Part shown: positions 1-11,716 of the stretch, in pieces
How positions within the stretch are numbered: the stretch's first letter is position 1
Layout of the letters: the number at the start of each line of letters is the position of its first letter
Origin: Niebla homalea
Lineage: Eukaryota; Ascomycota; Lecanoromycetes; Lecanorales; Ramalinaceae
Direction of reading: 5' to 3'
Assembly (NCBI GenBank): GCA_019925105.1
Contig: JAHGAU010000026.1
Location: forward strand, 496,001-560,000
DNA: 64,000 nucleotides
The notes under the pieces: model-generated
What the model was told of the DNA's origin: nothing
The model's database searches: none
The model's input: only the letters and a program-made list of their open reading frames with translations
Translations under genes and position numbers: made by a program

Positions 1-3000
1 GATGTTCTCTTGAAACGAGCTCGATATGACAATGAGTCCCCCAAAGCAACGGCCCAGCTTTTCTCGCTCCGAGCTCTGCATGCTCCATAGTTCTCGTCGG
101 AATCTCATGATATCACTTTCTTCTTTCGTGAGAAGTAGGTCCCACTTCCGGAAGAAGCTTTGATGAGCTACATTAAGGTGCCGAACAACGTCGTCAAATT
201 TCTCCCCCATGCCGCTCGTCTCGCCTGTACCGTCGTCAATGAGCTTGTGATAGATGAAACACGGCGTTTGCGCATAGCATTTGCCGCAAGTATATGCTCG
301 CCCGAGCATTTTTGGCAACTCGGTACGATTGCGGACGAAGCTGGCAACCTCATTCCGTTGGACAATCATTGGCACTAGCTCGTGACGAACGCTCCGGATG
401 CTTGATATTTCAGATGACTGCATGTAGTACAATATCCCACAAGCAATCTCCACATCTACCACGAAGTATAAGTCAGCATAGTGTCCAACCTGATACACGA
501 ACATATCCTTCTCACCGTATCTGTCAGACAGTAGTAACGAATATAAAGCGGTCTGAGCTTTGTGAGCAGCGCTTATATGCTTGCCTGTTTTCAATTCGAA
601 GGGAACTGTTAGAGTCTTTGCACCATCCTCTTCTTCCAAATGGATCTGAACAGTGGCGTCAATGTTTCCTTTCAGACCGTACATGGGCGACCAGACATGC
701 TCCTCGACTTCAAGAAGTTTGTTGACGCTCATTAAAGCCTGCCCACCATTGCGATCCCGTACCACTGCATTAGGCTATCCGAAGTCAGCCTACGATAACA
801 AGCGAAGTCATTTCCACCTACTCTCGGGGTCAATGACATGAACATGGCGGCCCATGCCTGCAAATCCTTCACCCTAGCTTTGAGTTGGTCGGCGGCCATT
901 ACCTGCTCGATACTGACCTCGAATAAGCACTCTAGATATCGGGAACAAGTTCGCTCGATTAGCGTAGACATAAAGTCGTCGTCCCAACGGTTCGCCTTCA
1001 ATGCCTCCTGGAAGATCTCGTGTAGCATGTGACCATATATCGTGGCCTGATTGGGATCGCTCGTTGTTTTGACACGGTCCTGGAGGACCGCTTTGCGCGT
1101 ACATGTAAAGGAGTCACCAACCACGGTGGAAGATATGAGGTGATCAGGGTGAATTATAAGCAAGTTTTGAGAATTGTCGATGAGACACTGACCGTAGCGA
1201 TCAAACTCCCCTACGACATGCACGAAGGAGCCCAACGTACAGGGACTATCGAGCCAGGCTTGACGAAGCGTTAAGGCTTTGATTTCCTTACTTCTTTCGC
1301 ATTGGATAGACAGTACCTGGCACTATAAGTAATGTACACACTTTCTGAACAGAGAGGAAGCTCACCTTTTCAGCTAGCATGCGGCCATTGCCGCTATCAT
1401 ACATACTGCTTGCTACTGAAGTGATTATATACCGTTGTAGAATCTCAGCTTTCCTGTCATACTTCATTAGTCAGCCTACACTGCTAGCTGACCGGGTTAA
1501 ACAGATCTTACCATCGATTGAGATAGTAATCCTGGCTTCTGGTCTTGGGTAGATCGCGCACATTCCGCGGCTATTTGTTCAAAGTCGGAGTCATCCCCAA
1601 AATCCTCATCGTCAGATATTACCTCGAGGGGCGGTTGGGTATTTGGGGCCGGCCCTGGTGATGAGGCAATCATCCTGCTTCTCGCGATCCTATCCGTTGT
1701 TGTTGCATCTATTGAATTGATGTCAGGGGCAGAAGGCTGCGTGTCGTATTTGGCGCAAACATCGTCAAGATCAGCAGCAAACTCGTCAGCGTCCTCATCA
1801 TCGAATTCATCCTTGTGAAGACTGTCTTGCCGTGCAGACAAGTGGCCCGTCTGCATTTGCCGCCATTTGTCACAGCCATCTGTCGGATGAGCATCCTGTA
1901 GTGGCGGCCTGGTCCTTGACAGCACAGATTGATCTAATTCCTGATGGTTCATGCGCGTCGCGCTGTCTTCTTTCTTTGGAAGAACCTGCACGGAAGTCTC
2001 TGCATTAGTCAAGGTCTTTTCCCCATCATTATTTGTAGCTTCAATCATTTCCAAGTCCAAATCGTCATCTCCAAATTCAGATAATTCTTCAGAGTATGTC
2101 TTGCCTCCGTCTTCTAGCCCCTTCGAAGATGCTTCATCCATTTCGGCACCTCCAGCTTCATCGACCGCGGCTTGGCTGAGACCAGTAGCAACGTTTTCAA
2201 CATCAGAGCTATCGCTTTCGAACGGATCCGTCTCTCTTATTGGGCTTCTAGTTCTTGTGGCCGTCGGAGAAGATTTCGAAGGCTCGGAAGACGATACCGT
2301 TGGTGGTTCACGAGGATTCGACAGGCCGTTCTGCATTTTCTCAATCAACATGCTGACCCTTGACATTTTCGACCTCTCCGCGGACAGATCTCCATCTGCG
2401 AACGTGGCTGCTGTTTCCCGCTGGAAGCCATTATGATGCATTTTCCTTCGCTTCGCCGCTGATGTTGGCCATTCAATGCAACTTAGAGCTCTACGCAAGC
2501 CGCTATCCTTTTGGGCAGGAGGACCGGGTGTTTGAGGGGAGGATGAATGCATAAGCTGAGGGAAAAGAGATCGTCCTGCAGTCGACGGAGAGCGTCTATC
2601 GCTTGCGAAGCGGCTCCACAGGGCATCTGCAGGATCTGCTTTGGGGGTTCTTAGTGTGACTGGTAAGACTGGTGCACCTTTGGACGTTGGAGCGTTGGGA
2701 AAGTGGGAGGACACCTCGTTTTGGGAGGAAGAGGCTGGCGATGTACTGTGGGCACGCTTTCTCTTTCTTCTTGTTGAGGAGGAGCTCGTTAGGTCAACGT
2801 TGAGAGGCGAATTTTCCCATAGCACCCTTTCCATGGGTGTATACTCTATGTTCTGGCGAGAATCGTCGCCAGCTGCTAGTAGCTCGGAAAGTGGAAGTCT
2901 ACCAATCGGCGTTTGCGGGCAGTCTCTGACCTCTTTTCCTGCGGACAGCTGAGACGAGGGTTGAGGAGGTGGGTTCATTTGAGACGAAGATATTGGGTCG

Positions 3001-3294
3001 GCCGCACTGTCCAGATTCTCTTTATTGGAGTCAACAGCCTCCATTCCCAGTTGTGATTTTATCTGAGGTGTTTCTTCAAGAAAGAGGAAGGCATTCAACT
3101 TAGCCTTAGAAGAACTTGACGCAGGAAATGGAGCCGCAGTATGTGGGTGCTCTGTCGGTACGAGTCCCTTGTCCTTTCTCCAATGTGCTTGCCATGCTGG
3201 CCGGGTCTTTTAGGTCTTAGCGTAAGATTTGAGGAGCGACTACGAGACGTGCCTTGCTATCTTGTTCGAAGAAGGACTTCTGTCGTCTGGACAT
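1..3294 (-). CDS. DNA2: DNA replication helicase/nuclease Dna2, 5' part (runs off the window start)
   Basis: Dna2 is the nuclear nuclease-helicase that trims Okazaki flaps and resects DNA ends. Exons read on the minus strand are about 3294-3255, 3206-1512, 1461-1366, 1316-822 and 738 to the window edge. The first ATG at 3294 gives MSRRQKSFFEQ, like other fungal Dna2 N-termini; the first intron would be only 35-45 nt, so that join is the weakest. A long acidic, serine-rich leader (exon 2) precedes the RecB-like nuclease domain. That domain shows SFTCTRKAVLQ (first Fe-S cysteine), GNIDATV and FELKTGK (the D...ExK metal site), and CGKCYAQTPC (the other three Fe-S cysteines). All expected nuclease residues are present. 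The helicase half lies outside the window. Identification is firm; the edge truncation comes from the window, not the gene. Confidence 0.93.
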
Positions 3295-3575
3295 GGTACA
3301 AGCACTAACACTTGGAGACCCATGTTGCGGTGCTATTGGTACGCTTCATTATTTGCACCCCACCATTGTAAATTGATGTTTGGATTTGTCTGTATCTTGA
3401 CCCGCGTGCTTATTCTGTGAGGACGCTAAGATAAATTGACGGAGCTAACCATTTTTCAAAGCAATATTTGACTTGATTGTTGGAACATGTGACATGCTCC
3501 ATCCTGGATTCAAACACGATGAAGATATAGTTTACAATTTTAAGTCCCGGAGCAATCGCAGCCTCCCAATCGGAT
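3295..3575. other. Short spacer, DNA2 promoter side and 3' side of the GST gene
   Basis: This holds the upstream region of DNA2 and the downstream region of the next minus-strand gene. I see no convincing ORF or RNA gene in it. Confidence 0.5.
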
Positions 3576-4704
3576 TCAAGCCCTGAAGAATTCAATCACG
3601 CTTTGTTCAGCCTTCTCCAGAGGCTGAATGTCCGGCAAGGGACCTTTTGGTATTATCAGATTCTCATCTTGCCCCTGCATTTCTTTTGCCTTCAAGTACC
3701 CGTACTTGTACTTTCGAAGATATCAATACACAGTTCTGAGAGAGGATGGAAATGGACTTACTACCCAGAAATCTACGGTATCTTTGAACGCTTGGCCGTT
3801 GTTGACGTTGGCTCCGTTCCAGTAGAGAGTGCGCAACCAGCGGCTTAGCCCGGGATAATCATGCCTAATCATTTTCAAATTGCATTTGAAGATGTTGTGG
3901 TATGCAACGTCAAAGCGAATCAGAGTCGTGTATAACCGAATGTCAGCCTCAGTAATGGCTTTGCCAAAAAGGAAAGGATGGTGGCCGGGTTGGTGGAGAT
4001 GTTCTTCTAGCCTGTCCAATGAGTCAAATAGAGGCTTCACGTTCGACTCATAGGCGTCTTGCGTCGTTGCGAATCCGCATTTGTATACCCCATTATTGAC
4101 AGTGTTATATACCCATTCGTTCATCGCATCGATGTCAGGACGCAGCTTTTCTGGGTAGTAGCCGCCGAACAGATGGGCAGACTCGCGAAGAGGTTCTGGC
4201 AGTAGATCATCGAACTCGGTGAAAAACATGCGTATGATCTCACTGCTCTCATTGTTGACTATGGTCTCTTTCTTCTTGTCCCATAATGTGGGCACAGTAA
4301 AGCGTCCCTCGTACTGAGGGTCGGCTTTGTAGTAAAGCTCACTGAGCTTGGTGAAGCCATAAAGAGGATCTTTGTCCAGCGAGCCATGTTCGCCGGTGAA
4401 CAGCCAGCCCTCTTTGGTTAGTTCAAAACCACATGGGATCAATTGAATAATGTCATCAAGCCCCTTTAACGAGCGTACCAAATTGGTACGATGAGCCCAC
4501 GGACATCCTATATTGAGGTAGAGAGCATATCGATCCTTTTCGGCTGGGAAGTCTGCGCCAGGGTCCCTCGAGATTGCGTTCCGAAATTGACTTGCTTTCC
4601 TTCTGAATTCACCGTCTGCATCGGCATGCTTGTGGATGGGGGCCTGTCATCTGTTGGTATGAGATCAAGATCGCACGCACTATTCGAACCTTCTCAGGCA
4701 TCAT
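3576..4704 (-). CDS. Glutathionyl-hydroquinone reductase (ECM4/GTO, Xi-class GST)
   Basis: These enzymes reduce glutathionyl-hydroquinones with glutathione, releasing the hydroquinone and GSSG. The main exon (about 4643-3762) encodes DADGEFRRKASQFRNAIS, then the catalytic-cysteine motif GCPWAHR, a domain with VPTLWDKK and NNESSEIIRMF, and the C-terminal helical domain with ITEADIRLYTTL. An intron (3761-3711, GTAAGT donor) leads to a last exon at 3710-3576 ending in IIPKGPLPDI, then TGA. The first exon is uncertain: ATG at 4704 or 4701 gives a very short leader and needs a 37-nt intron. About 345 residues, normal for the family. Its promoter faces the ODC carrier gene. Confidence 0.88.
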
Positions 4705-5166
4705 GGGAATGCCGGATGATTCCTGCAACGCCTCTGACCAAGGCCTATTTTGGTTGAGGTCGAAATACGTTTACAACCGACTATCCCATGTTCAATAATT
4801 AAAGAAAGCCTCAAAGCAGATATGATAGAACCGCCAGCATTTACCGTGGTTTTGGTGATCTGCCGCTTTCCGGATAGATGCAAATGCGGAGATTGCAAAT
4901 ACAATTCAGGCCTGTATGATGGACAGGCCTCTGAGGATCAAACCGACTGCGGAGGAATGTTTACAATTAGCTCAGCTTTGGAGGGTTGAGAGATGTTCCG
5001 TTCCGCAAGCTTTTCGGCGTAATGTGACTCGTAGTTCCTCGTAAGCTTATTATTCTGTGCATATTGCTCTTGCACTTAATATTTCCATTGGTCCTTGCGA
5101 CTCCCTATAGAGTTGCCATTGCCTCTTACTTTATATCTATCCGACCATTCTTATACACTATCCGCA
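4705..5166. promoter_or_regulatory. Divergent promoter region between the hydroquinone reductase and ODC genes
   Basis: This 460-bp spacer separates two gene starts that point away from each other, so it should carry both promoters. The stretch before 5167 is pyrimidine-rich, as expected for a fungal 5' leader. I could not assign specific factor sites. Confidence 0.5.
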
Positions 5167-6289
5167 ATGTCGCAAGAAAAGCCACTACCGTTCGCATACC
5201 AGTTCAGCGCAGGAGCTGTAGCTGGCGTGTCAGAAGTAAGCTTGTACTGGAAATCTGGATTGAGCCTTTCTAACCTTCCATTCTAGATCCTCGTGATGTG
5301 AGACGCCAATATCTTCAATCAGGAAAATCTCTGATCCAAAGATTGTTCACAGGTATCCTCTTGACGTTGTAAAAACCCGAGTGTAAGTCCAACCCTCTCC
5401 TTACTGCTATCGCTCTGACCGACCATACTAGACAATTACAGACAGGTGCGGGTGTAGGAGTTGAAGGCTATAATGGCATGCTCGATTGCTTCAGGAAGAT
5501 TATCAAGAATGAAGGCGCTTCACGCCTTTACAGAGGCATTACTGCACCCATATTGATGGAAGCCCCCAAAAGGTCGGTCACCGCTGACAAGAGCAACCCT
5601 GTCACCTTGTCGCCTCCTGCTGATTTTGTCGCAAAAGGGCAACCAAGTTTGCGGCCAATGACTCTTGGGGCTCCTACTACCGAGGCCTTTTTGGAATGGA
5701 AAAGATGAACCAGCAGCTGTCAATTCTGACAGGCGCGTCGGCTGGCGCTACCGAAGCATTCGTTGTTGTGCCATTTGAGCTAGTCAAGATTAGACTGCAA
5801 GATCGTGCCTCGGCGGCACGGTACAACGGCATGATGGATGTTGTGTTCAAGATTGTAAAAGAGGAAGGTCCTTTGTCGCTATACAATGGCTTGGAGAGCA
5901 CCTTGTGGAGACATATTTTGTGGAATGCCGGTTACTTCGGAGTCATATTCCAGATCAAGGAGCTTTTGCCCAAGGCGACAGACAAATCTTCACAGGTCCG
6001 CAATGATCTTATCGCTGGAGCGACCGGCGGAACTGTCGGTACGATGCTCAATACACCCATGGACGTTGTCAAGTCCAGGATCCAAAACTCACCCAAGATG
6101 GCTGGATCTGTGCCCAAATATAATTGGGCATGGCCAGCAGTTGGTACGGTGATGAAGGAAGAAGGCTTTGGAGCACTGTACAAAGGATTCCTGCCAAAAG
6201 TACTGCGATTAGGTCCCGGAGGCGGGATATTGCTCGTCGTTTACACAGGTGTCATGGATTTCTTTCGCAAAATGAGAGCCGACGCATAG
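5167..6289 (+). CDS. ODC1: Mitochondrial 2-oxodicarboxylate carrier
   Basis: This inner-membrane carrier exchanges 2-oxoadipate and 2-oxoglutarate and so serves lysine metabolism. Five exons (5167-5235, 5288-5298, 5353-5382, 5432-5572, 5638-6289) sum to 301 codons. The three mitochondrial-carrier signatures are YPLDVVKTRVQLQ, VPFELVKIRLQD and TPMDVVKSRIQN. After the first repeat the sequence reads EAPKRATKFAANDSWG, a stretch typical of ODC-type carriers. Exon 2 is an 11-nt microexon (ILV plus part of M) and exon 3 only 30 nt; without both the first signature is lost. Length (300 aa) is normal. The single-carrier fold is clear; substrate assignment rests on family resemblance. Confidence 0.92.
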
Positions 6290-6377
6290 GCTGCATGTCG
6301 GCTGAAGGTCATCACAAAATCTGAACGACTGATGGACCCGTAGGAAGACACCGGGGAGGCCGCAAAGCCACAAAGCC

Positions 6378-7073
6378 TCAATCAGCACGCCTTCTTACCT
6401 CCCTATTGTCTTCGTTGATACCTCTCACAGCGTCGGTGATCAAGTTTCGCAGCTCTTTTTGGCTATCTTCATCCTGGAAATCCTCCCGCGCTGCCAATTG
6501 TTCTATCCTTTGCCTCAATGCAGGATCCTCGACCTCTCCAATATTCTGCTCGTCTTCTAGACTCCCAACGCGGATCTGGACTCCCGGCGGAAGAGGCCGA
6601 GGATGTCCATTCTCATTTCGCTCATTGGTAGCATTGTTTGCAACAATAGCTGAGCCGCTCGAAACATTCCCAGCTCTCTGCTCTCTCACCTCTTTAAGGT
6701 AATCAGCGACCGCAACATAGTCACCTTCAGTCCTGATCTTGTATTCGGCAGTCACACCTTCTTCATTTCGCACCTCGAGGCTTGTTCCCACTACTTCAAC
6801 CAAATGTCGGGCAGCTTCGACCGTTTCGACAACGAAGAGCGCTGTCTCCCCATCCTCGTCCAGGAGGTTTGGGTCGATGTGGAACTCGGATCGAAGGCTG
6901 TCCATGAGGTCCAAATGGTTGTAGGAGGCTGCTGCATGTAGCATGCTGTAGCCATGCTCATCCTGCTTTGCAACAAGTTCAGGGTTGGAACGAAGGAGAG
7001 GCAGTAGAGTAGGAGGATTTTCAGCAGCAAGTGCTAACGGGTTTGGCCTGTTTGTAGCCACATCGGCGGGCAT
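6378..7073 (-). CDS. Small ankyrin-repeat protein
   Basis: A single-exon 231-residue protein. Residues about 10-130 form ankyrin-type repeats: NPLALAAENPPTLLPLL, HGYSMLHAAASYNHLDLM and DGETALFVVETVEAARHLV. They are followed by a short conserved-looking segment (AVADYLKEV) and an acidic/polar tail with EDPALRQRIEQLAAREDF and a helical end. The architecture resembles the small yeast ankyrin protein YCR051W, a family without a firmly assigned role. It is convergent with ODC1, with under 100 bp between stop codons, and divergent from TRL1 upstream. The partner is unknown; ankyrins indicate protein binding only. Confidence 0.85.
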   Translation of the reverse strand: MPADVATNRPNPLALAAENPPTLLPLLRSNPELVAKQDEHGYSMLHAAASYNHLDLMDSLRSEFHIDPNLLDEDGETALFVVETVEAARHLVEVVGTSLEVRNEEGVTAEYKIRTEGDYVAVADYLKEVREQRAGNVSSGSAIVANNATNERNENGHPRPLPPGVQIRVGSLEDEQNIGEVEDPALRQRIEQLAAREDFQDEDSQKELRNLITDAVRGINEDNREVRRRAD

Positions 7074-7563
7074 ACTTGCACCGCCCTACCAATTGACAAA
7101 ATTTGTGAAGTCCTGTGTAAGCCCTCAATATGCGAAAAGCTAGTGGGACTTCCCTCCTTGGCCCACTGAGAAGGCCCTCTTAGATGATAGAACTATTAAA
7201 GGTCGATAGCGTAGGCGATTGGTGTTTTAGGAGGAGTACGGCTAAAGTCCGGAATTTGTTCCTACCTAATATACCTAGTTATAGTCCCATTGAAATTCGG
7301 GAACACCAGGCTCTCAAGGCTCATGGAGACACAAGGCGCAGCAGTTACCTTAAGGAAGGAGCCATTGACTGATTGACTCTTCGCTCGGGCTCAAAGTCTG
7401 AGTCACAGAATTTGCAAAGTCATGCAGGCTGCGACACCACTTGCAGTAACACAACGTAAGCTGATCAGGTGTCTAAGAGTGCTAGATCTTGCGTATTGCC
7501 ATTTGCTGCTTGCGTTCTTGATCTGTAGCTGTTCGATTTCTTAAGATATCAAGAGCCACCGCT
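7074..7563. promoter_or_regulatory. Divergent promoter region (ankyrin gene / TRL1)
   Basis: A 490-bp spacer between two divergent starts. No further gene is seen; the only ORFs are short and lack recognisable features. Confidence 0.45.
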
Positions 7564-10050
7564 ATGAGTGCGCCATTTGCTGCCCAGCAGGCTTCCGAGG
7601 TCGCACATCTAATTAAGGAACTCGAAGCTTGCTCCAAAAAGCAAGGCGGAGGAAAACGCTCGGCCAGATGCAAAAAGACCACTTTTGATATTGCCGAAAC
7701 ATCCTCGTCTGTAGACTCATGGCGTTTTCAAGAGTGGGACTACAAACGTCGTGATCTACCATCATATGCCCGTGGGCTCTTTACGTATCGCAGGAAAGAT
7801 GGAACACCCGAAATTGCTGTACGGGGATACGATAAATTCTTCAATAATGGTGAGGTTGACGAAACCAAGTGGGAAAATGTTGAATCTCAGACGAGGGGCC
7901 CGTACGAGCTCAGTGTGAAGGAGAACGGCTGCATCATTTTCCTTGGAAGTATGGAGGATGACCACCTGCTTGTCTGCAGCAAGCATTCAACAGGGTCTCG
8001 TCAAGATGCTGATTTAAGTCATGCGGTTGCCGGCGAGAAATGGGTGGACCAACACCTCAACGCCATTGGGAAGAGCAGGGCAGATCTTGCCCGTGAACTG
8101 CGCAAACGGAATGTCACTGCTGTTGCTGAGCTTTGCGACGACCAATTCGAAGAACATGTCCTCGCTTACGAGCCTAAAGATGCTGGTTTGTATTTGCATG
8201 GGATCAATCTCAATCTCCCAGAGTTCGCGACATATCCTGGTGAGTTGGTACATGATTTTGCCGATCAATGGGGGTTCAGGAAAGCCCATTACTTGATCAA
8301 ACATGATGTCGCTTCAATGCAACACTTTCTCAATGATTGCGCTGATACTGGTTCTTACGGTGGCCGAGACACAGAGGGGTTTGTCATCAGATGCCAACGC
8401 AGGGAATACGGTGTTTCTGGGAGCTATCAGGATTGGTTCTTCAAATTCAAGTTTGACGAGCCATACTTAATGTACCGGCAATGGCGTGAATGCACAAAGG
8501 CAATCATAAGTGGTAAGCCACCGAAATATAAGAAACACCAAAAGATAACTGCGGAATACCTCAAGTACGCTAAGTGCCAACTCGCTCGCAATCCTCAAGT
8601 TGGAAAGGAATACCGAAAGAATCACGGCATCATCGCGATGCGGGAAGGGTTTCTTGATGAACGCGGTGTCAAAGGCTCCGACATAATCCGGCAAGAGGAT
8701 CAGGAAGGTCATTCTTCCATTATGGTGGACAACAACGTCCTGCTGCTACCGGTAGCCAGCATTGGCTGCGGCAAAACAACTGTTGCACTTGCTTTGACCA
8801 AACTTTTTGGGTGGGGTCATGTTCAGAATGACAACATCACAGGGAAGTCAGGAAGACCCAAGCAATTCACCACGCAGATTTGCAGCTCACTGGCTCTCGT
8901 ACCTGTATGCATTGGTGACAGAAACAATCATCAAAAGCGAGAGCGAAAACAGATCATTGCCGATGTCCTTGCTCAAATACCCGAAGCCAAGTTCATTGCT
9001 ATGCAGTATGTCCACGATCCAAAACCTGAAATGATACCCGTGATACGCGAAATCACTCAGGAGCGAATATTTGCACGAGGTGATAACCACCAAACTATTC
9101 AAGCTGGCACCAAATCCCACCAAGAAATCACCTCGATCATGGAAGGTTTTCTCAATCGCTTTGAACCCGTCAATCCGTTTGCGGAACCAGACGACGCCTT
9201 TGATGAAATCATCAATCTGGACGTTTCCGCTTCATCTCGGGAGAACCTGGAAACGGTGGTCTCCTTTATTCATAGCCGCTATCCACGACTCATAAGATCA
9301 ATGCCATCCTCCGCAGAACTCGACGATGCTATTGACGCGGCGCTGAATGACTACACGCCAGACTTGAAGCATGACTTGAGCCTTAAATCGACCAAAGGGA
9401 ACAGAAGCAAAACAAATCACACGAACGGCGAACCAGAATCCGTCATGGCACCTCACTGGCGATCGGGACAACCAGCACCAGTACAACAACGGCCAGCACC
9501 AGGACTAGAGTACTTCTGTGTCAAACTGCCAACCAACCCGGTCAACGACATTCTGAACGCAGCATTTCCAAACCCTACAGAAGGCCTTGCGAACATGTAT
9601 CATGACCTGAAAGCTGCAGGGCGGATCCAAAACAGCTTCCACGTTACACTCATCCATAAACTTGCGTTAAGAGATGATAACAACGACAAAGCGAAAAACG
9701 CGAAGGCATTATGGCAGGACCTATCATCGCTGCACAGGGAAAAGGTTACAGCAGCTAGCCATTCCAACCCAACGTTTGATCCTGTCTTGGGTACATGTCA
9801 GGTGCAGCTGGAAGCAATCGTGTGGGATGGTCGGGTCATGTGTATCCCTGCAAAGCTCCTTGATGGTTTTGAAACTATCAATGCAGTGGCTCACGTGACC
9901 ATTGGAACAGCAAATCAGGGTATTCCGCCCAAGGACAGCAATAAGTTGCTGGAGGGATGGCGTTTCAACTCGACGGGAAGCAAACATGTCATAGATCTTC
10001 AGAATAAGATCCTCACTGGAGATGTGCGCGTTGTCCATTCGAAGCATTGA
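7564..10050 (+). CDS. TRL1: Fungal tRNA ligase (ligase, polynucleotide kinase, cyclic phosphodiesterase)
   Basis: Trl1 joins tRNA halves after intron excision and, in fungi, also splices HAC1-type unfolded-protein-response mRNA. It is a single 828-residue exon, matching the family length. The N-terminal ligase domain carries the nucleotidyl-lysine motif KENG at residues 119-122. The central kinase domain has a P-loop, GCGKTT, at 401-406. The C-terminal 2H phosphodiesterase has its paired motifs FHVTLIH (H693) and AHVTIGT (H777). All three active sites look intact. The enzyme works with the tRNA endonuclease; another tRNA-maturation gene, RPP40, lies about 6 kb downstream. The ATG at 7564 is chosen because the reading frame and homology begin there. 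Confidence 0.95.
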   Translation: MSAPFAAQQASEVAHLIKELEACSKKQGGGKRSARCKKTTFDIAETSSSVDSWRFQEWDYKRRDLPSYARGLFTYRRKDGTPEIAVRGYDKFFNNGEVDETKWENVESQTRGPYELSVKENGCIIFLGSMEDDHLLVCSKHSTGSRQDADLSHAVAGEKWVDQHLNAIGKSRADLARELRKRNVTAVAELCDDQFEEHVLAYEPKDAGLYLHGINLNLPEFATYPGELVHDFADQWGFRKAHYLIKHDVASMQHFLNDCADTGSYGGRDTEGFVIRCQRREYGVSGSYQDWFFKFKFDEPYLMYRQWRECTKAIISGKPPKYKKHQKITAEYLKYAKCQLARNPQVGKEYRKNHGIIAMREGFLDERGVKGSDIIRQEDQEGHSSIMVDNNVLLLPVASIGCGKTTVALALTKLFGWGHVQNDNITGKSGRPKQFTTQICSSLALVPVCIGDRNNHQKRERKQIIADVLAQIPEAKFIAMQYVHDPKPEMIPVIREITQERIFARGDNHQTIQAGTKSHQEITSIMEGFLNRFEPVNPFAEPDDAFDEIINLDVSASSRENLETVVSFIHSRYPRLIRSMPSSAELDDAIDAALNDYTPDLKHDLSLKSTKGNRSKTNHTNGEPESVMAPHWRSGQPAPVQQRPAPGLEYFCVKLPTNPVNDILNAAFPNPTEGLANMYHDLKAAGRIQNSFHVTLIHKLALRDDNNDKAKNAKALWQDLSSLHREKVTAASHSNPTFDPVLGTCQVQLEAIVWDGRVMCIPAKLLDGFETINAVAHVTIGTANQGIPPKDSNKLLEGWRFNSTGSKHVIDLQNKILTGDVRVVHSKH

Positions 10051-10631
10051 GTGGAAGCTTCGTCGTCCACGGGAGAGGATACCGGAGAGCAATGGCAACA
10101 GCTCAGCATTCAAATATCCTCGACAGCCAAACAGAATTTGCCTGCTTGGGCAACCTCTGTGAATTGCAAGCAGGCACAGTCTTATCGAACAATAATAACA
10201 TACATTTCCGCATTTTTAAAAGTCTGGCATTTCATTTATGCTGACTGTGTCTGGGAGTAGCCTTCCTCAAAGCCACATGAATACATCACCTGCGTTATGC
10301 TTCCCAATGACGATCTTTCTTCTACATAACGGAATATGTTATTCAGTGATGATTGTCTTGCCTGTGGAAAAGTATGTGTGAGCTGACCTTCGGTTCAAGG
10401 CTGGCTCAAGGCGAACGCATCCACCCTAAAGAGTACATGATTGATGCCAAATCCAAGCAGACAAATCGTAACAACATGTTTCTAGTGTGATACATGTCTA
10501 ACATGCCTTGAGTGGTAGCGTTTTATTGAATCTGTTCAGGATCGCTGCACAAACTTCCCTGGTACTAAATCAGCAATCTAAATGGGTATTCGCAGCAAGA
10601 TTTCCCGGTCAAAAGTAGCAATGCCGCATTC
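10051..10631. other. Convergent 3' spacer between TRL1 and PET8
   Basis: 580 bp between two stop codons, AT-richer than the genes. It probably holds both 3' UTRs; I see no ORF or structured RNA that I can support. Confidence 0.5.
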
Positions 10632-11716
10632 TCAGCCCAAAACTGCTTTTCCTTCGCCCACTCTTCTTCCTTCAAGATACCGCCTCCCACTCTCATACAC
10701 CCCGAGGTATAGCCCACTTCCAAGCGCGGTCCACAAACCTCTCAGAGCGCCTCCCCTGAATAGCCCCTTCAAGCCTTCCGTCCTCCAGACCTCGCGCCCC
10801 ACAGCAAGCCCAGTCGCCTGTCCACCTCGAGCCGCTTGTTGCTTCGTCTTCTCGATCTCTACCTTTGGGTCTTTCCCTTGTGCCTCGATATCCTTGACGG
10901 CAGCTGCCTGCTGAGCATTACCACCAGATCCACCTTCGGAAGCGCTCAGCATGATCCTCGTCTTGACAACATCAATCGGCGTCGTAGCCACAGCAGCGAT
11001 ACTCCCCGCACTCCCGGCAGAGAATGCCGTCACCATCCCCGTCTCCAGCATGCTCCCCGTCGCAGTCCCGTGACGCTCCCGATACGCATGGATCATACTG
11101 CGCAAATGCTCGAACATGGGGAATTGCATAGCCGTAAAGGGCAAGTTGCGTCCCGCGAGCGCGGTATATCCCCGCCATAGCTGTGTGGGTGAGTTGAACT
11201 TCCTGATGGCGATTATGGTGGCGTTACCATCGAAGATCTTGTTCGACGGCGCGCGGCTCTTGACCATCTGAGCATTCTGTTTCAAGACCTCGGCGGGGGT
11301 GAGGATGAGGCAGGAGACAAGCTCGGCGGTGCCCGAGGCGAGGGAGTGAGCTACGGGAAGTGGGAGGGGCGTGCTGGAGAGGATGGATTTGGTGCCTTCG
11401 TAGGTGGTGAAGAAAGCTCCTGCTTGGGGGGGTGAGTTTACAGCTTTGATCACTAGTGACGGATATGTTAGAAAATCTAGAGAGGAAGCTTACAAGAAGG
11501 GACCGTTGCGAGGATGACGCTACCTATCCCTTGGTATAGCCCGCGGAAGAGGGATCGATTTGCGGCGCCAGTCGAGGCATTGGTGTACAGCTTCTTGTAG
11601 TCGGGCGATTGGAGACGTGTTTTGATGGTATCGAGAGGATAGACTAGGAGGTCAACGGTGAAGGCTGCGAAAGCGCCGGCAAGCAGAATATCAGTATTCG
11701 TATTGTTGAATGACAT
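10632..11716 (-). CDS. PET8: Mitochondrial S-adenosylmethionine carrier
   Basis: This inner-membrane carrier imports S-adenosylmethionine into mitochondria in exchange for S-adenosylhomocysteine. Exons 11716-11494 and 11422-10632 join to 337 residues; the junction restores VPSSGAFFTTYEGTK. Carrier signatures are YPLDTIKTRLQ, TPAEVLKQNAQ and TPIDVVKTRIM; the second is characteristic of the PET8/SLC25A26 group. The third repeat has a long charged matrix loop (about 45 residues, rich in Ala, Gln and Lys) between the signature and the following helix, longer than in yeast PET8. The ATG at 11716 is used because the frame upstream lacks an ATG. It fits functionally with SAH1 at 23.4 kb, which removes the exported product. 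Confidence 0.88.
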
